Shown: positions 27,103 to 36,563, counted from the stretch's first letter. The stretch: DNA of 64,000 bases from Pseudobutyrivibrio xylanivorans DSM 14809 (GCF_900141825.1 NZ_FQYQ01000005.1:41800-105799); one strand, 5' to 3'. Numbers and translations: made by a program. Notes: generated by a model not told the origin, from the letters alone.

Positions 27103-27660
27103 ATGGATAACACAAGCATTAATACAAACACAAAGCAGCTACTGCCTACAAAACGTCTGGTTTTGTGCAGCTTATTCGCAGCTATTCTTTGCATATCTGC
27201 ATACCTTAGCATTCCAACTCCATTACCTATGGCACCAAAGATTACAATGATGAACTTTATGGTGTTCCTTATCGCACTTCTGTTTCCAGTAGGTGAATCA
27301 TTTTTAATCAGCCTAGTATGGTTCCTTCTTGGCGTTGTAGGTTTACCAGTTTTCATTGGCGGCGGCAGTGGTATTGGATATTTGATTGCACCATACGGAG
27401 CTTACACTTGGGCTTTCCCAATTGTCATGGTGGTTCTTCCACTTATCCGTGGAAAAAAATATAGCCGAATCTGGTACACAGTGTGTGCAATCATCGGCGT
27501 TTTGATTATTGATATTATTGGAATGTTCTGGCTCAAAGCTACTATGAGCTATGATTTAAAAACAGCATTCCTCACAGGCTTTGTTCCATTCATACCTCTT
27601 GATCTTGTAAAGGCTGTAGTGGTAGCTCAGATTATTCCAGCATTCAGAAGGCTTTTCTAA
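27103..27660 (+). CDS. bioY: Biotin ECF transporter S component
   Basis: Membrane substrate-binding subunit for biotin uptake, working with a shared ECF ATPase/T module not found here. 185 residues with about six hydrophobic helices. BioY landmarks are the N-terminal LCSLFAAILCISAYLSIP stretch, FLLGVVGLPVF, and GGGSGIGYLIAPYGAY. The ATG has AGGGGGAC upstream. It is expressed from the BirA-controlled promoter and ends in a strong terminator. Confidence 0.95.
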   Translation: MDNTSINTNTKQLLPTKRLVLCSLFAAILCISAYLSIPTPLPMAPKITMMNFMVFLIALLFPVGESFLISLVWFLLGVVGLPVFIGGGSGIGYLIAPYGAYTWAFPIVMVVLPLIRGKKYSRIWYTVCAIIGVLIIDIIGMFWLKATMSYDLKTAFLTGFVPFIPLDLVKAVVVAQIIPAFRRLF

Positions 27661-27673
27661 GCCTTCTTTTTTT
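27647..27673 (+). terminator. Intrinsic terminator of bioY
   Basis: GAAGGCTT and AAGCCTTC form an 8-bp stem with a 4-base loop, followed by TTTTTTT. The bioY stop codon lies in the loop and 3' arm. Confidence 0.85.
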
Positions 27674-27742
27674 GTCCTTTTCTTTTTAATAATTTCTTCA
27701 TAGGTTCGAGCTATAATATCCTCTAATCGTGAGGTTTTAAAT

Positions 27743-28825
27743 ATGATTTGGATTTTAATGTTTCTTGGAGCATTTATTGCAGCCATAGCAGGAATAATAT
27801 TTCTCGTTTCCTGCACAACAAAATTTAGTTTTATAAAAAATAAGATAGTCGCCTTTCTTGTAATTGCACTGTTATTCTGCTTCTTCTATTTCACCATGGA
27901 GTGGATAAATGCGCTAACAATAGTAATATATGTCACATTATTTTTCCTTGTATCTGAAGGGATTGGAAAAATAATTCAGAAGAAATGGTCGTGCAAAACA
28001 AAGTTCTATTGGCAGGGATGGCTTGCGCTTATATGCTCTGTTCTTTATTTAGGAACAGGCTATTATCTCTGCGTAACGGTAGCTGAAAAAGATTATAAAT
28101 TAAGCAGTGATAAAGATATTGGCAGCCTTAGAGTTGCCATGATTGCTGACTCTCATCTGAGTACTACTTTTGATGGAGATGGATTTGCAAAGCATCTGAA
28201 AACAATAGAATCCCAAAATCCAGACATCTTATTAATAGCTGGTGATTTTGTGGATGATGGAAGTAAGAATATTGATTTAGAAAAAGCATGTGAAGCTCTA
28301 GGTAAAACCAACTTCAAATATGGCGTATGGTACGTTTATGGAAATCACGATGAGGGCTACTTTAACCACAGAGATTTTACCGCTCAGGATTTAGAAAATA
28401 ATCTTCTAAAAAATGGGGTAAATATACTCTCCGACGAAAGCACCCTCATAGATAACAGATTTTATGTAGTTGGTCGTCTGGACAAAGGTGTAAGCCCAGA
28501 TAGAAAGACTATCGATACATTGATTTCTGGTCTCGATACCAGCAAGTACATAATCGTTATGGATCATGAACCAGCCGACTATGATGCTGAAGCGGCAGCC
28601 AACGTTGACCTTGTTGTTTCAGGTCATACACATGGCGGACAAATGATTCCTATTCGTCACATAGGTGTCCTTGTTGGTGCCAATGACGCAACCTACGGCT
28701 ATGAACGTAGCGATAATACAGATTTCATAGTGACCTCAGGTATATCTGACTGGGCTTTGAAATTCAAAACTGGTACCCGCTCGGAGTACGTCATTATTGA
28801 TCTACTGTTCGACCAGATGGATTAA
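27743..28825 (+). CDS. Membrane-anchored metallophosphoesterase (YaeI/YkuE-like)
   Basis: 360 residues. Three or four hydrophobic helices fill residues 1-115. A calcineurin-type phosphoesterase domain follows, with the metal motifs in order: DSHL at about 137, GDFVDDGS, GNHDEG, and SGHTHGGQMIP at about 293. Related enzymes act on lipid or nucleotide phosphates at the membrane; the substrate here is unknown. The last 10 codons overlap the converging truncated GH3 gene by 32 bases, so the C-terminal end may have been altered by the same rearrangement. Confidence 0.88.
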   Translation: MIWILMFLGAFIAAIAGIIFLVSCTTKFSFIKNKIVAFLVIALLFCFFYFTMEWINALTIVIYVTLFFLVSEGIGKIIQKKWSCKTKFYWQGWLALICSVLYLGTGYYLCVTVAEKDYKLSSDKDIGSLRVAMIADSHLSTTFDGDGFAKHLKTIESQNPDILLIAGDFVDDGSKNIDLEKACEALGKTNFKYGVWYVYGNHDEGYFNHRDFTAQDLENNLLKNGVNILSDESTLIDNRFYVVGRLDKGVSPDRKTIDTLISGLDTSKYIIVMDHEPADYDAEAAANVDLVVSGHTHGGQMIPIRHIGVLVGANDATYGYERSDNTDFIVTSGISDWALKFKTGTRSEYVIIDLLFDQMD

Positions 28826-29738
28826 CTTCGCCGGAAAGAATAGGGCCAATGGCAGTAAAGCCCTTTTCTCCAACATTACCCACCTGTAGAATTGCATCAG
28901 CTTCTAAATCCTTAGAAAGCAATTCTGGAATCTGAAGTGGTGCAGAGCTAGCTATAAGAACAACTACACCTCCACATTTTTCTTTTGCTATTTTAATAGT
29001 GTCTTTTTCGTTTTCAGAAAGCGCAAGATAGTGAGGTGTTCCATCCTCATAACCATCATACTTTTTATCAGAACCTTCCTGTCCGCTTCTTGTAAGTACT
29101 ACAACAGCAGTTGAATTCTTTGCATCATCAAGACCTTTATAAACATCCTTGGAATATTCATAAATTTTGCTATCTCCACCCATCAGGCTGTTAGATGCAC
29201 CGGCTGTCTTTGTTCCTGCAGCCTCCTTAAGTCCATCAGGATCACCAGCTTTTTTCATAAGCTTTATCGTGGAATCGTTGATGGTAAAATAATCCTTTAA
29301 TCCTGCCTCTGGTGTCACTGGATCAATTACCCATTTTGCAGAACCAGCTGCTGCCATCTGACCATATACTGGCTGTAAAAATCCATATCCAAAGGGTGTT
29401 ATAGTAGAACCCTTTTTTAATGGAAGAATTCCATTATTCTTAAGTAATACAGTTCCTTCTTCTTGTACCTGATTTGCAAGCTTGTAAGACTCTTCTACAA
29501 GATTTTTATCATCCTTAAGCATCTCATAATAGTTTGCATCCAAATCAGAGTTTTCTGCATTATTAACAATCTTTTGCTTTCCATTGCCTAAATAATCATT
29601 TAGAAAATCTGAAAACTGAGCTGAAGCAGCCGGGATTAATAATCCAACAATTAAGCAAAGTATAATTAATGGAATCATTATTAATCTATATGCTCTATTA
29701 CTCATTTTTAATTTAGTAGTATTAACATTATTACCCAT
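28794..29738 (-). pseudogene. Truncated GH3 glycoside hydrolase (only the membrane anchor and C-type domain remain)
   Basis: 314 residues: a hydrophobic anchor at about 19-40, then the GH3 C-terminal-type alpha/beta domain (EEGTVLLKNNGILPLKKG, AVVVLTRSGQEGSD, ALSENEKDTIK). It stops abruptly after GEVNPSGRTVDQ. The intact homologue at 41395-44466 shows that in this permuted type the fibronectin-like domain and the catalytic barrel with its nucleophile come after this point, so all catalytic parts are missing. The stop falls inside the 3' end of the converging phosphoesterase gene. It could still make a stable binding domain, but hydrolase activity is not expected. It follows GtrA by one base. 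Confidence 0.8.
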
Positions 29739-29739
29739 A

Positions 29740-30270
29740 CTATTCTGTAACCCCTTTCAATACCTTATCTTCCTTTGTCTCAGGAAGTATTATAAATTTC
29801 ATGGCTGTAAAGCTTATTGCAACCTGAACTCCTAAATTTATTATATTCGCACCAAATGGTAACAATGCGCTTGGAACACTAAGCTTCGCTAATACCATTT
29901 GCGTTTTTCCTGGCAGTGCTGTTGAAACAATCACAATCACTATAACCATTATTATGTATTTAGGAATAGATTTTGAAAATTCCGAATTACTTTTAAAAGT
30001 AACCTTTCTTTGAACAATATAATTAACTATCTGTCCAACTGTTGTAGCAACTAAAAAGCTTATAAATCCTGATAACATCAAAGATTCCTTAGAAGTATAA
30101 TCAAAAATCCACCATTTAAATGGTGTCTCCTCCAAGCTTTTAAAAAGAAAAGTTGTTGCTATCCACATAGTAACAAAGTTAGCAAATGTGGCAACATTAG
30201 CAAAAATATTAAACTTAATAAACTGCCAAGTACCAGGATGTGATTCAATCCAGTTTTTAATGACAATCAC
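29740..30270 (-). CDS. GtrA family membrane protein
   Basis: 176 residues with four hydrophobic helices (about 17-40, 62-84, 103-122 and 138-160). The family signature of helix, QIVNYIVQRKVTF loop and helix is clear. GtrA-like proteins are thought to move lipid-linked sugars across the membrane in cell-surface glycosylation. It overlaps the GH43 stop by 14 bases. Start choice is odd: AGGAGG runs directly into the first possible GTG (30270). An ATT three codons later has better spacing, so a rare start codon or coupled reinitiation is likely. Confidence 0.85.
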   Translation of the reverse strand: MIVIKNWIESHPGTWQFIKFNIFANVATFANFVTMWIATTFLFKSLEETPFKWWIFDYTSKESLMLSGFISFLVATTVGQIVNYIVQRKVTFKSNSEFSKSIPKYIIMVIVIVIVSTALPGKTQMVLAKLSVPSALLPFGANIINLGVQVAISFTAMKFIILPETKEDKVLKGVTE

Positions 30271-31720
30271 CTCCTATCAGCTCAAAGGAAATAAAGTCAA
30301 TTGTTCCTTCACCTACAAACTTAAAATATAAAGGCTTGTCCCCTTCTACACCTTTTAGTTCTGTTGTAAAACAGCAAATATCCTTTTCTCTCTTATCAAA
30401 TTCAATAAGACCTATCTGATAAAAGAAATCCTCATCAGTTGCTATAATCAAGTGACCATTTGCAACGCCACCTATATTTACAGCAATAGACCTAGTATCT
30501 ACAAAATCAAAATATTTAAATCCGGCAACTGCTCCATCCTTCATATTTTTAATGTACTGTCCTACCCCTTTTTCATATTCTCCTGTGTTTTTTACAAAAT
30601 ATGGATGATTTTTAAAAGCATGCTTTGGAAAAGATATATCATATCTTCCCGTTCCTTCGTTACTCCATAAATTGCAGGCAATGCGTGCATCGTATTTTCC
30701 TATACCACGTAAAGGCTTGCCATTTAATCCACAGCTAGTTATTTCAGCCTGTAATAGCTTTCCATCAGATGAAATCTTTAGCTTTTCAGCACAGGCCTGT
30801 CTTGCATATGAATTTCTATTGGTTTGTCTATGATAGAAGATATACCAGTCATCTTCTATTTTAAGTAGTCCACCATGGGTATTTCCAAGATAATTTCTGG
30901 CATGATTTTCATACTTAATATCATCAATACCTATATCACCGATATCTACAAGCACACCGCCGTATTTAAAAGTTCCATCAGGCTTGTCACTTGTGGCATA
31001 GCACAAATCATGGTTGTTTTCAGATGAATAAACAAAATAATATGTTCCATTAATCTTTCTAATAGAACTTGCCTCAAAGAATCTATGGCCTTTATATTCA
31101 TCTGGATATCCTTCCAATGGAAAGATTAACTTAGGTCCAGATTTAATAGTCACCATGTCCTGCTCAAGCTCAAGCACAATCCCACCAGGATTTGTAAGAT
31201 TATGAAATCTGGATGCAATGGCAGGAACCTTCGTAGCAAAGCCAGAATACAGCCACACTCTACCATCATCATCTACAAGAATTGCAGGATCAAATGGAAG
31301 CGGCTCACCGCTCTTTGAACCCCATGTATGTCCATCTGCAAATTTTACATGACCATAAAACTTAAACTTCCCAGCTGGTGTATCACATACTGCTACTCCC
31401 ATCTGACCGAGGAAGTCATAGGCATAATATAGGTAATATCTGCCATCTACTCCTTGGCAAATATCTGGAGCAAATAAACATCTAAGTCCAGTGAAATTAG
31501 AAGGATCGTCCTTCCTTTTGAAAATTACACCTTCATATCTCCAATCTGTCAGATCGTTCACTGGTGCTGACCAACATACATAATCTTCTACACAAAAGAA
31601 TGGTGCTCCAAATTTATCATGAGAGCCATAAATATATACCCTATCCCCAAACACATGTGGTTCTGCATCTGGCACATATTCATAGTCTGGCAAATATGGA
31701 TTTAACCCTTGCTTTTCCAT
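30257..31720 (-). CDS. Glycoside hydrolase family 43 enzyme
   Basis: 487 residues from ATG 31720 (AAAGGAG 7 bases upstream; the frame extends to 31801 without a site). The five-bladed propeller signs of GH43 are present: NPYLPDYEYVPDAEPHVFG with the general-base Asp, LFAPDICQG, DPAILVDDDGRVWLYSG, and FFEASSIRKINGTYYFVYSS with the probable acid Glu. A C-terminal beta domain (about 350-487) resembles a CBM6-like module. No signal peptide, so it is probably cytoplasmic and acts on imported xylo- or arabino-oligosaccharides; exact specificity is open. It leads a GH43-GtrA-GH3 remnant operon. Confidence 0.9.
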   Translation of the reverse strand: MEKQGLNPYLPDYEYVPDAEPHVFGDRVYIYGSHDKFGAPFFCVEDYVCWSAPVNDLTDWRYEGVIFKRKDDPSNFTGLRCLFAPDICQGVDGRYYLYYAYDFLGQMGVAVCDTPAGKFKFYGHVKFADGHTWGSKSGEPLPFDPAILVDDDGRVWLYSGFATKVPAIASRFHNLTNPGGIVLELEQDMVTIKSGPKLIFPLEGYPDEYKGHRFFEASSIRKINGTYYFVYSSENNHDLCYATSDKPDGTFKYGGVLVDIGDIGIDDIKYENHARNYLGNTHGGLLKIEDDWYIFYHRQTNRNSYARQACAEKLKISSDGKLLQAEITSCGLNGKPLRGIGKYDARIACNLWSNEGTGRYDISFPKHAFKNHPYFVKNTGEYEKGVGQYIKNMKDGAVAGFKYFDFVDTRSIAVNIGGVANGHLIIATDEDFFYQIGLIEFDKREKDICCFTTELKGVEGDKPLYFKFVGEGTIDFISFELIGGDCH

Positions 31721-31820
31721 TTGTATTCTCCTTTGCAGTTTCTTTATGTTCCCATTATATATAATTATTTTCATATTCTGTGCCTGTTTCATATTCTGCA
31801 TTCTCTATTTCACATATTGC

Positions 31821-31847
31821 AAAAGGCCATGGCATTATACCATGACC
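31821..31847 (-). terminator. Intrinsic terminator after the SnoaL-like lipoprotein gene
   Basis: On the minus strand GGTCATGG pairs with CCATGGCC (8 bp with one T-G wobble) and is followed by TTTT. It lies 17 bases after the stop at 31864. Confidence 0.65.
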
Positions 31848-31863
31848 TCCACTTAAGATTTTG

Positions 31864-33000
31864 TTATTTCATAAAGCAGTTATCTACCTGCACCTTGTCT
31901 CCATTTTGTACAAAATGTAAGAACTGCATGTGATTATCAGCTTCCTTTGTTCCATCCTCATTTGTTGTTACAGTCCAGAAATGAATAGCTGCCCAATCCT
32001 CAGATACCAGGATATTGTTTATACGAACTCTGCTGGTATTTCCAATCTCATCCTTAACAATATCCTTGTACTCATCAAGCGAAACATCTTCACCCTTATA
32101 GTTTAGTGATGCATTTTCAGCATAGAATTCATCAGTCCACTTGTCCCATGCCGCATAGCCTGAGTTATAGTTTTCAAAATCATTAAGAATAGCTGCCTTC
32201 ATCTGCTTTCCAAGCTCAGTGTCAATTGTTGTAGGATATACTACTGGATACTTCTCCTCTAAATTATCTGTATCCTTTAACTTAGTATTGCAAAGCTCAT
32301 CCATAAATTTCTTCTGAGCCTTCTGTTCCTCTTCTGTCTGGAAGTGCATGGTTCCATCATAGCTTTCGTTCTTTACACCGCCCCAGCCTTCATCAACTTT
32401 GGCACCAAGCTCGCCGTAATCACCAAACTTTGCAAACTCCATTGTTGTTCCTGGGTGCTTTTCGCCTGTTGCTCTATCAATATTTACAATATCATATTGA
32501 ATAGCCATCCAATCATCTACAAGTACCATGTTTTTGAAGGTACCCATCTGAATATCTAATTTCTTTAATGACATATCCATTGCTGTCTGATATTCATCAA
32601 GTGTAAGCTTAACACCATTTACATTGTAGATAGAATCATCATGATACAATACTTCGCCCCAATGCTCCCACGCATCGTAGCCCATGTTCCATCTGTTAAA
32701 GCCATTTAACATTCTGTTTTGAATCTTCTTTGAAAGCTCACTGTTTGCAGGTGTCTGATACTCAATAGGGAATGTTTTTAACAATTCATCTGTTGAAACA
32801 TTATACTGAGGATCAAGTTCAATTACATAGTTTGGCGAATTAGGATCTGTCTTATCGGATACTGCATTAGCTTTTGTAGCTGCTGTCTCAGCTACAGCGG
32901 CTGCTTTCTGTGTAGGTGATGTAGCTGCAAGATTTCCACATCCTGTGGCTGCCATTGATACTGCAAGTATAGTTGATAATACTGCTGCTCTTTTTTTCAT
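31864..33000 (-). CDS. Lipoprotein with two tandem SnoaL/NTF2-like domains
   Basis: 378 residues. A signal sequence ends in a lipobox with Cys21 (AATGC). A low-complexity Ala/Thr linker leads to two homologous domains (about 70-210 and 235-378). They share the pattern of Trp/Tyr-rich GYDAWEHW or GYAAWDKW, then LTLDEYQ or VSLDEYK, then VLVDDWMAIQYD or LVSEDWAAIHFW. This is the cone-shaped SnoaL/NTF2 fold used by ester cyclases and by ligand-binding proteins. It is exported to the outer face of the membrane. Ligand unknown. It follows the small membrane protein gene by 17 bases, downstream of a two-component system. Confidence 0.85.
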   Translation of the reverse strand: MKKRAAVLSTILAVSMAATGCGNLAATSPTQKAAAVAETAATKANAVSDKTDPNSPNYVIELDPQYNVSTDELLKTFPIEYQTPANSELSKKIQNRMLNGFNRWNMGYDAWEHWGEVLYHDDSIYNVNGVKLTLDEYQTAMDMSLKKLDIQMGTFKNMVLVDDWMAIQYDIVNIDRATGEKHPGTTMEFAKFGDYGELGAKVDEGWGGVKNESYDGTMHFQTEEEQKAQKKFMDELCNTKLKDTDNLEEKYPVVYPTTIDTELGKQMKAAILNDFENYNSGYAAWDKWTDEFYAENASLNYKGEDVSLDEYKDIVKDEIGNTSRVRINNILVSEDWAAIHFWTVTTNEDGTKEADNHMQFLHFVQNGDKVQVDNCFMK

Positions 33001-33017
33001 AGTGATACCTCTTCTTT

Positions 33018-33392
33018 CTAACCTAAATATTTGGTTACTGTTAATACGACAGGTGCATATTTTTTTCTAGCCTTTGTTACTAGATGATTATATAGGGGAT
33101 ATGATAAAGCGATATTGACTGCTCCTATGCAAAAAATAATTATTCCTGCTAAAAAGGAACCAGATAACCGGGTTAAAAAATTATATCCAGTAAACAATAA
33201 AAGTCCTCCAAATATACCTTGCGCTACCGCCATAGCTGTCGCCCGTCTTCTAATATTTTCATCTAGCTTTACCACTAAAGAAAATAATTCATTATCTGTA
33301 GCTGGCCTCACATATTTTGTAGCTTCCTTGTAGTAAAATTCCAATTGATGAATCCTACTTTTTTGTTCTTCTGTCAATAATTTTTCTTCCAT
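33018..33392 (-). CDS. Small two-helix membrane protein of unknown function
   Basis: 124 residues from ATG 33392 (TAGGAG 7 bases upstream). A charged N-terminal helix (about 1-55) is followed by two hydrophobic helices (about 58-78 and 82-102) and a basic C terminus. No family is recognised. It is co-transcribed with the lipoprotein gene 17 bases downstream and follows the histidine kinase at 33487-34572 after a hairpin. Confidence 0.75.
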   Translation of the reverse strand: MEEKLLTEEQKSRIHQLEFYYKEATKYVRPATDNELFSLVVKLDENIRRRATAMAVAQGIFGGLLLFTGYNFLTRLSGSFLAGIIIFCIGAVNIALSYPLYNHLVTKARKKYAPVVLTVTKYLG

Positions 33393-33409
33393 AAAAAAAC
33401 TCCTATTCA

Positions 33410-33436
33410 ATCCCTGTCCTTTTCGATTACAGGGAT
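33410..33436 (-). terminator. Hairpin between a histidine kinase gene and the next operon
   Basis: ATCCCTGT and ACAGGGAT form an 8-bp stem with an 11-base loop. There is no good T run, so it is either a weak terminator of the upstream two-component operon or a leader hairpin. Confidence 0.45.
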
Positions 33437-33486
33437 ATGATATAGGAGTTTTATTAGTGAAATATTAGAGTTTTGTTAGGGAATTG

Positions 33487-34572
33487 TTAGGATTTACATT
33501 TAGGAAGAGAAACTATAAATGTAGATCCTTCACCTAATTTGCTTGTAACTTCAATGTTTCCATTTAATAGATTAACAATCTGCCTTACCATAGCAAGGCC
33601 AAGTCCATTTCCTTTTGTCTTGTGAGATGTATCTGCCTGATAGAACTTATCAAATATATGCCTCATGGTATTTTCATCCATGCCGCAGCCATTATCTGTT
33701 ATTGTAAGACTGGCAAATCTCTCCTCTTCATTTAATCTAATAGCAATATTTCCACTATCAGGTGTAAATTTAATTGCATTTGATAAAATATTATTAATTA
33801 CAATTTTTAAAAGTCCTAAGTCACTTTCAATATATAATTCATCAGGGATTTCCAACTGTAAATCAATATTTTTTTCATCTAGAACTGTTTCCCGTGCAAG
33901 TATGCACTGAATCAATTCTTCGCAATAATTAAATCTTTCAATATTGGTTTTTATCTGGTTATTGTCGAGCTTGCTTATCTGAAGAATATTAGTAATTAGC
34001 TCCGATAGATCAGCCACAGTATTCTTTATCTTTTCTAAATATTCCTGCTTTTCCTTTGCAGACAAATTATCTTTCACAAGTAATGTTGAATAATTAGATA
34101 TAATGGCTATAGGTGTTTTAAGCTCATGGGAAATATTAGATATGAAGCTGCTCTTTAGCATTTCTGTAGAATCAAGCTCTCTAACCATGGTGTTGAAATC
34201 TTGATATAGAGCATCAATTTCGTCAATCCTTCCATCTCTTCTATGTGGAGGAAGTTGAATTTTGTAATTACCAGCTGCCACCTCTCCTGCAGCATGTGCA
34301 AGATTTAACAGTGGTTTTGTATATTTTATATAATGAACATAGCTACTAAGGGCAGATATGCATACTGCCGCCACAACAATCAGCGTTAATATAGAGCCTA
34401 CCAAAAAATAACTATTTTCAGGAGAAAAACTGATATTATCATAAATACTAAGCAATAATCCCGAATAAATAATAATTACTATCGCATTTACGATAGTTGC
34501 TTTAGGGGATAAAATAGTAACTTCGACTCTTGAATCTTGCGGACAATCAAATAGCTTTTGGATTAATCTCAT
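33487..34572 (-). CDS. Two-component sensor histidine kinase
   Basis: 361 residues. Two membrane helices (about 27-46 and 55-76) flank a very short outer loop, so it probably senses something in the membrane or through a partner protein. HAMP-like region about 82-135; phospho-acceptor His149 in ISHELKTP; ATP-binding boxes N (NILSNAIKF), G1 (DNGCGMD) and G2 (KGNGLGLAMV). It overlaps the regulator gene at 34569 by 4 bases (ATGA). Membrane partner candidates are the YkvI-type transporter in the same operon and the downstream lipoprotein. Confidence 0.93.
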   Translation of the reverse strand: MRLIQKLFDCPQDSRVEVTILSPKATIVNAIVIIIYSGLLLSIYDNISFSPENSYFLVGSILTLIVVAAVCISALSSYVHYIKYTKPLLNLAHAAGEVAAGNYKIQLPPHRRDGRIDEIDALYQDFNTMVRELDSTEMLKSSFISNISHELKTPIAIISNYSTLLVKDNLSAKEKQEYLEKIKNTVADLSELITNILQISKLDNNQIKTNIERFNYCEELIQCILARETVLDEKNIDLQLEIPDELYIESDLGLLKIVINNILSNAIKFTPDSGNIAIRLNEEERFASLTITDNGCGMDENTMRHIFDKFYQADTSHKTKGNGLGLAMVRQIVNLLNGNIEVTSKLGEGSTFIVSLPKCKS

Positions 34573-35240
34573 TGTATTACTCCTTTATACCCTATTCCTC
34601 TAACAGTAACTATTTTAAAGCTAGTACAGCCTTCAAGCTTCGCCCTAATATTTGTAATGAATACATCTATAGAACGAGGGGTACTTTCATTATCAAGGCC
34701 GCCCAGCTCTTCTAAAAGCTGATTTCTTGAAAAGGCATGATTAGGATAGCTTAACAGCTTAAACAAAAGCTGAAACTCTTTTGTTGTAAATGGAATTTCT
34801 TCGCCGTCCAAAGTCACCGACATTGATTCCTCATCCATTTCAAAAGTTCCAATAGAAAGTTTATTTGAGCTGGAAATATTGGCCCTCCGAAGAATGGCCT
34901 CTATTCTAAGTATAAGCTCATCTAAATCAATAGGCTTTACCATATAGTCATCAATGCCTAAACGAAATCCTTGTTTTTTTGAATCAAGATCATCTTTTGC
35001 ACTCATGAAAATAATAGGTATATTAGGATTCTCTTCTCTTACATTTTTTGCAAATTCAAATCCGTCAACATCAGGCATCATAATATCAGATATGATTAAG
35101 TCTATCTTATTTTCATACAGAATATCATAAGCATCCAGCGCATTAGTACAGCCGAATGCCATATAATTATTAAGATTAAGATGTCTACAAACTGTTAAAT
35201 TTAAATCAGAATTATCCTCAACTAAAAGTATTTTTACCAT
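34569..35240 (-). CDS. OmpR-family response regulator
   Basis: 223 residues. Receiver domain with phospho-acceptor Asp52 (IISDIMMPDVDG), conserved Lys in VKPID, then a winged-helix DNA-binding domain (TTKEFQLLFKLLSYPNHAFSRNQL region and RGIGYKG end). Its ATG overlaps the transporter stop (TAATG), and its stop overlaps the kinase start, so three proteins are made from one coupled message. It is closely similar in layout to the regulator at 36564-37235. Confidence 0.94.
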   Translation of the reverse strand: MVKILLVEDNSDLNLTVCRHLNLNNYMAFGCTNALDAYDILYENKIDLIISDIMMPDVDGFEFAKNVREENPNIPIIFMSAKDDLDSKKQGFRLGIDDYMVKPIDLDELILRIEAILRRANISSSNKLSIGTFEMDEESMSVTLDGEEIPFTTKEFQLLFKLLSYPNHAFSRNQLLEELGGLDNESTPRSIDVFITNIRAKLEGCTSFKIVTVRGIGYKGVIQ

Positions 35241-36475
35241 TAATTATTATCCTGTTCTTCCTTTACAACATCCTTCACTTCTTGTTTTATATCGGAAGCA
35301 TCAAGCACTGATTCCTCAGCAAGCTTCTTAAATAGCTTTTTATCCTTTAATGTATATTCCTGCTCGTCATCATATTTCTTCTTTTCTACAGCAATCATCT
35401 TCCTACGAAGCATTTTTTCTTTCATGATGTTTTGCTTTTCTCTAATCCATGCTGCAAGCAGTACTCCCAAAAGAAGAATGCCTATGTAACCTAAAACTGG
35501 ATACATCAATGAAACCAGCTTTTTAAAGCCTGCAAAGCTGCACAAATACCCTACAACCACTACTGTAATCAAAATAATATGAAGCTTTTTATTATCATTT
35601 CCTGAAAGTCTCTTTGCCAAGGCATAGCTTAAGCTAAATGCTGTATTAAAGATTAACGCAAAAATAGTAAACGTATAAATATGTGCAAAAACAGGATTTA
35701 TGCTTGCTACTATGGCTAACATTGGTATTTCTGCGGTAGAAATACTTTCAACGTTAGCTAAAAGAGCACCATAAGCACATAACACTATCACGCCAATTAG
35801 CGCTCCACCTATAGCACCACCCTTTTCCGCAACACCTATTCTTACTACAGAACCACCTAGCACAAATGCCATGGAAACACCTGTCACTGCACAAAGTGAG
35901 TAGTAATTAATTGCTGATAATATTACATTTGGCATTGGAGATGGAAGCTCTTCTGCCACATGATAGATATTGCTCCAATCGTAGCTATGACCTATATAAG
36001 TATATGCAGTGATTGCAACAATCATCACTATGATTATTGGAGTAAATATTCCAAGTACAGATGTAATTTTATCGAAATCCATAAATGAGACTATGATAAC
36101 TAACAATGCACAAATAAGCGCACCTAACCAGCTTGGAAAATCAAACTGCTGATGAAGATTTGCACCTGCCCCTGCAATCATTACGAAAAAGATGATAAAT
36201 CCCGACACAATCAATGTGAAATCTATGATTTTGGTAATAATAGGGTGGGCCACCTGCTCCAAAACATCCTGATGACTATCTGAGTCATAGTAGCATCCCA
36301 GGGTAACAATTATTTTTCCAAAAACTATATTTAAAACTGCAAGAAGAATTACGCCTATAATTCCCTGCCTTCCAAAACTCACGAAGTACTGCATCAAATC
36401 CTGTCCTGAAGAAAGGCCTGCGCCAACTATAACTCCCACGTATGCCAATGCTATCTTTAAGTATTTTTTTGTCAC
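35240..36475 (-). CDS. YkvI-like integral membrane protein (LeuT-fold/APC superfamily)
   Basis: 411 residues with about ten hydrophobic helices and a 60-residue charged cytoplasmic tail. The first helix contains GVIVGAGLSSGQDLMQYF, the unwound Gly-rich stretch of LeuT-fold carriers and the mark of YkvI proteins. Substrate unknown. The start is GTG 36475 with GGAGGT 5 bases upstream; an ATG just before it is out of frame. It leads an operon with a response regulator and histidine kinase, suggesting that transport and sensing are linked. Confidence 0.88.
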   Translation of the reverse strand: MTKKYLKIALAYVGVIVGAGLSSGQDLMQYFVSFGRQGIIGVILLAVLNIVFGKIIVTLGCYYDSDSHQDVLEQVAHPIITKIIDFTLIVSGFIIFFVMIAGAGANLHQQFDFPSWLGALICALLVIIVSFMDFDKITSVLGIFTPIIIVMIVAITAYTYIGHSYDWSNIYHVAEELPSPMPNVILSAINYYSLCAVTGVSMAFVLGGSVVRIGVAEKGGAIGGALIGVIVLCAYGALLANVESISTAEIPMLAIVASINPVFAHIYTFTIFALIFNTAFSLSYALAKRLSGNDNKKLHIILITVVVVGYLCSFAGFKKLVSLMYPVLGYIGILLLGVLLAAWIREKQNIMKEKMLRRKMIAVEKKKYDDEQEYTLKDKKLFKKLAEESVLDASDIKQEVKDVVKEEQDNN

Positions 36476-36506
36476 AACATACCTCCTTTAATCTGGTTAT
36501 ATTATT

Positions 36507-36536
36507 ATTGTAACAAATTAATACTAGTAAAAACAA
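36507..36536 (-). promoter_or_regulatory. Candidate promoter of the YkvI-regulator-kinase operon
   Basis: On the minus strand TTGTTT (36536-36531) and TACAAT (36512-36507) are 18 bases apart, with about 30 bases to the GTG start. Confidence 0.5.
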
Positions 36537-36563
36537 ATTTGATGTCACATAGCACTATTTTAC

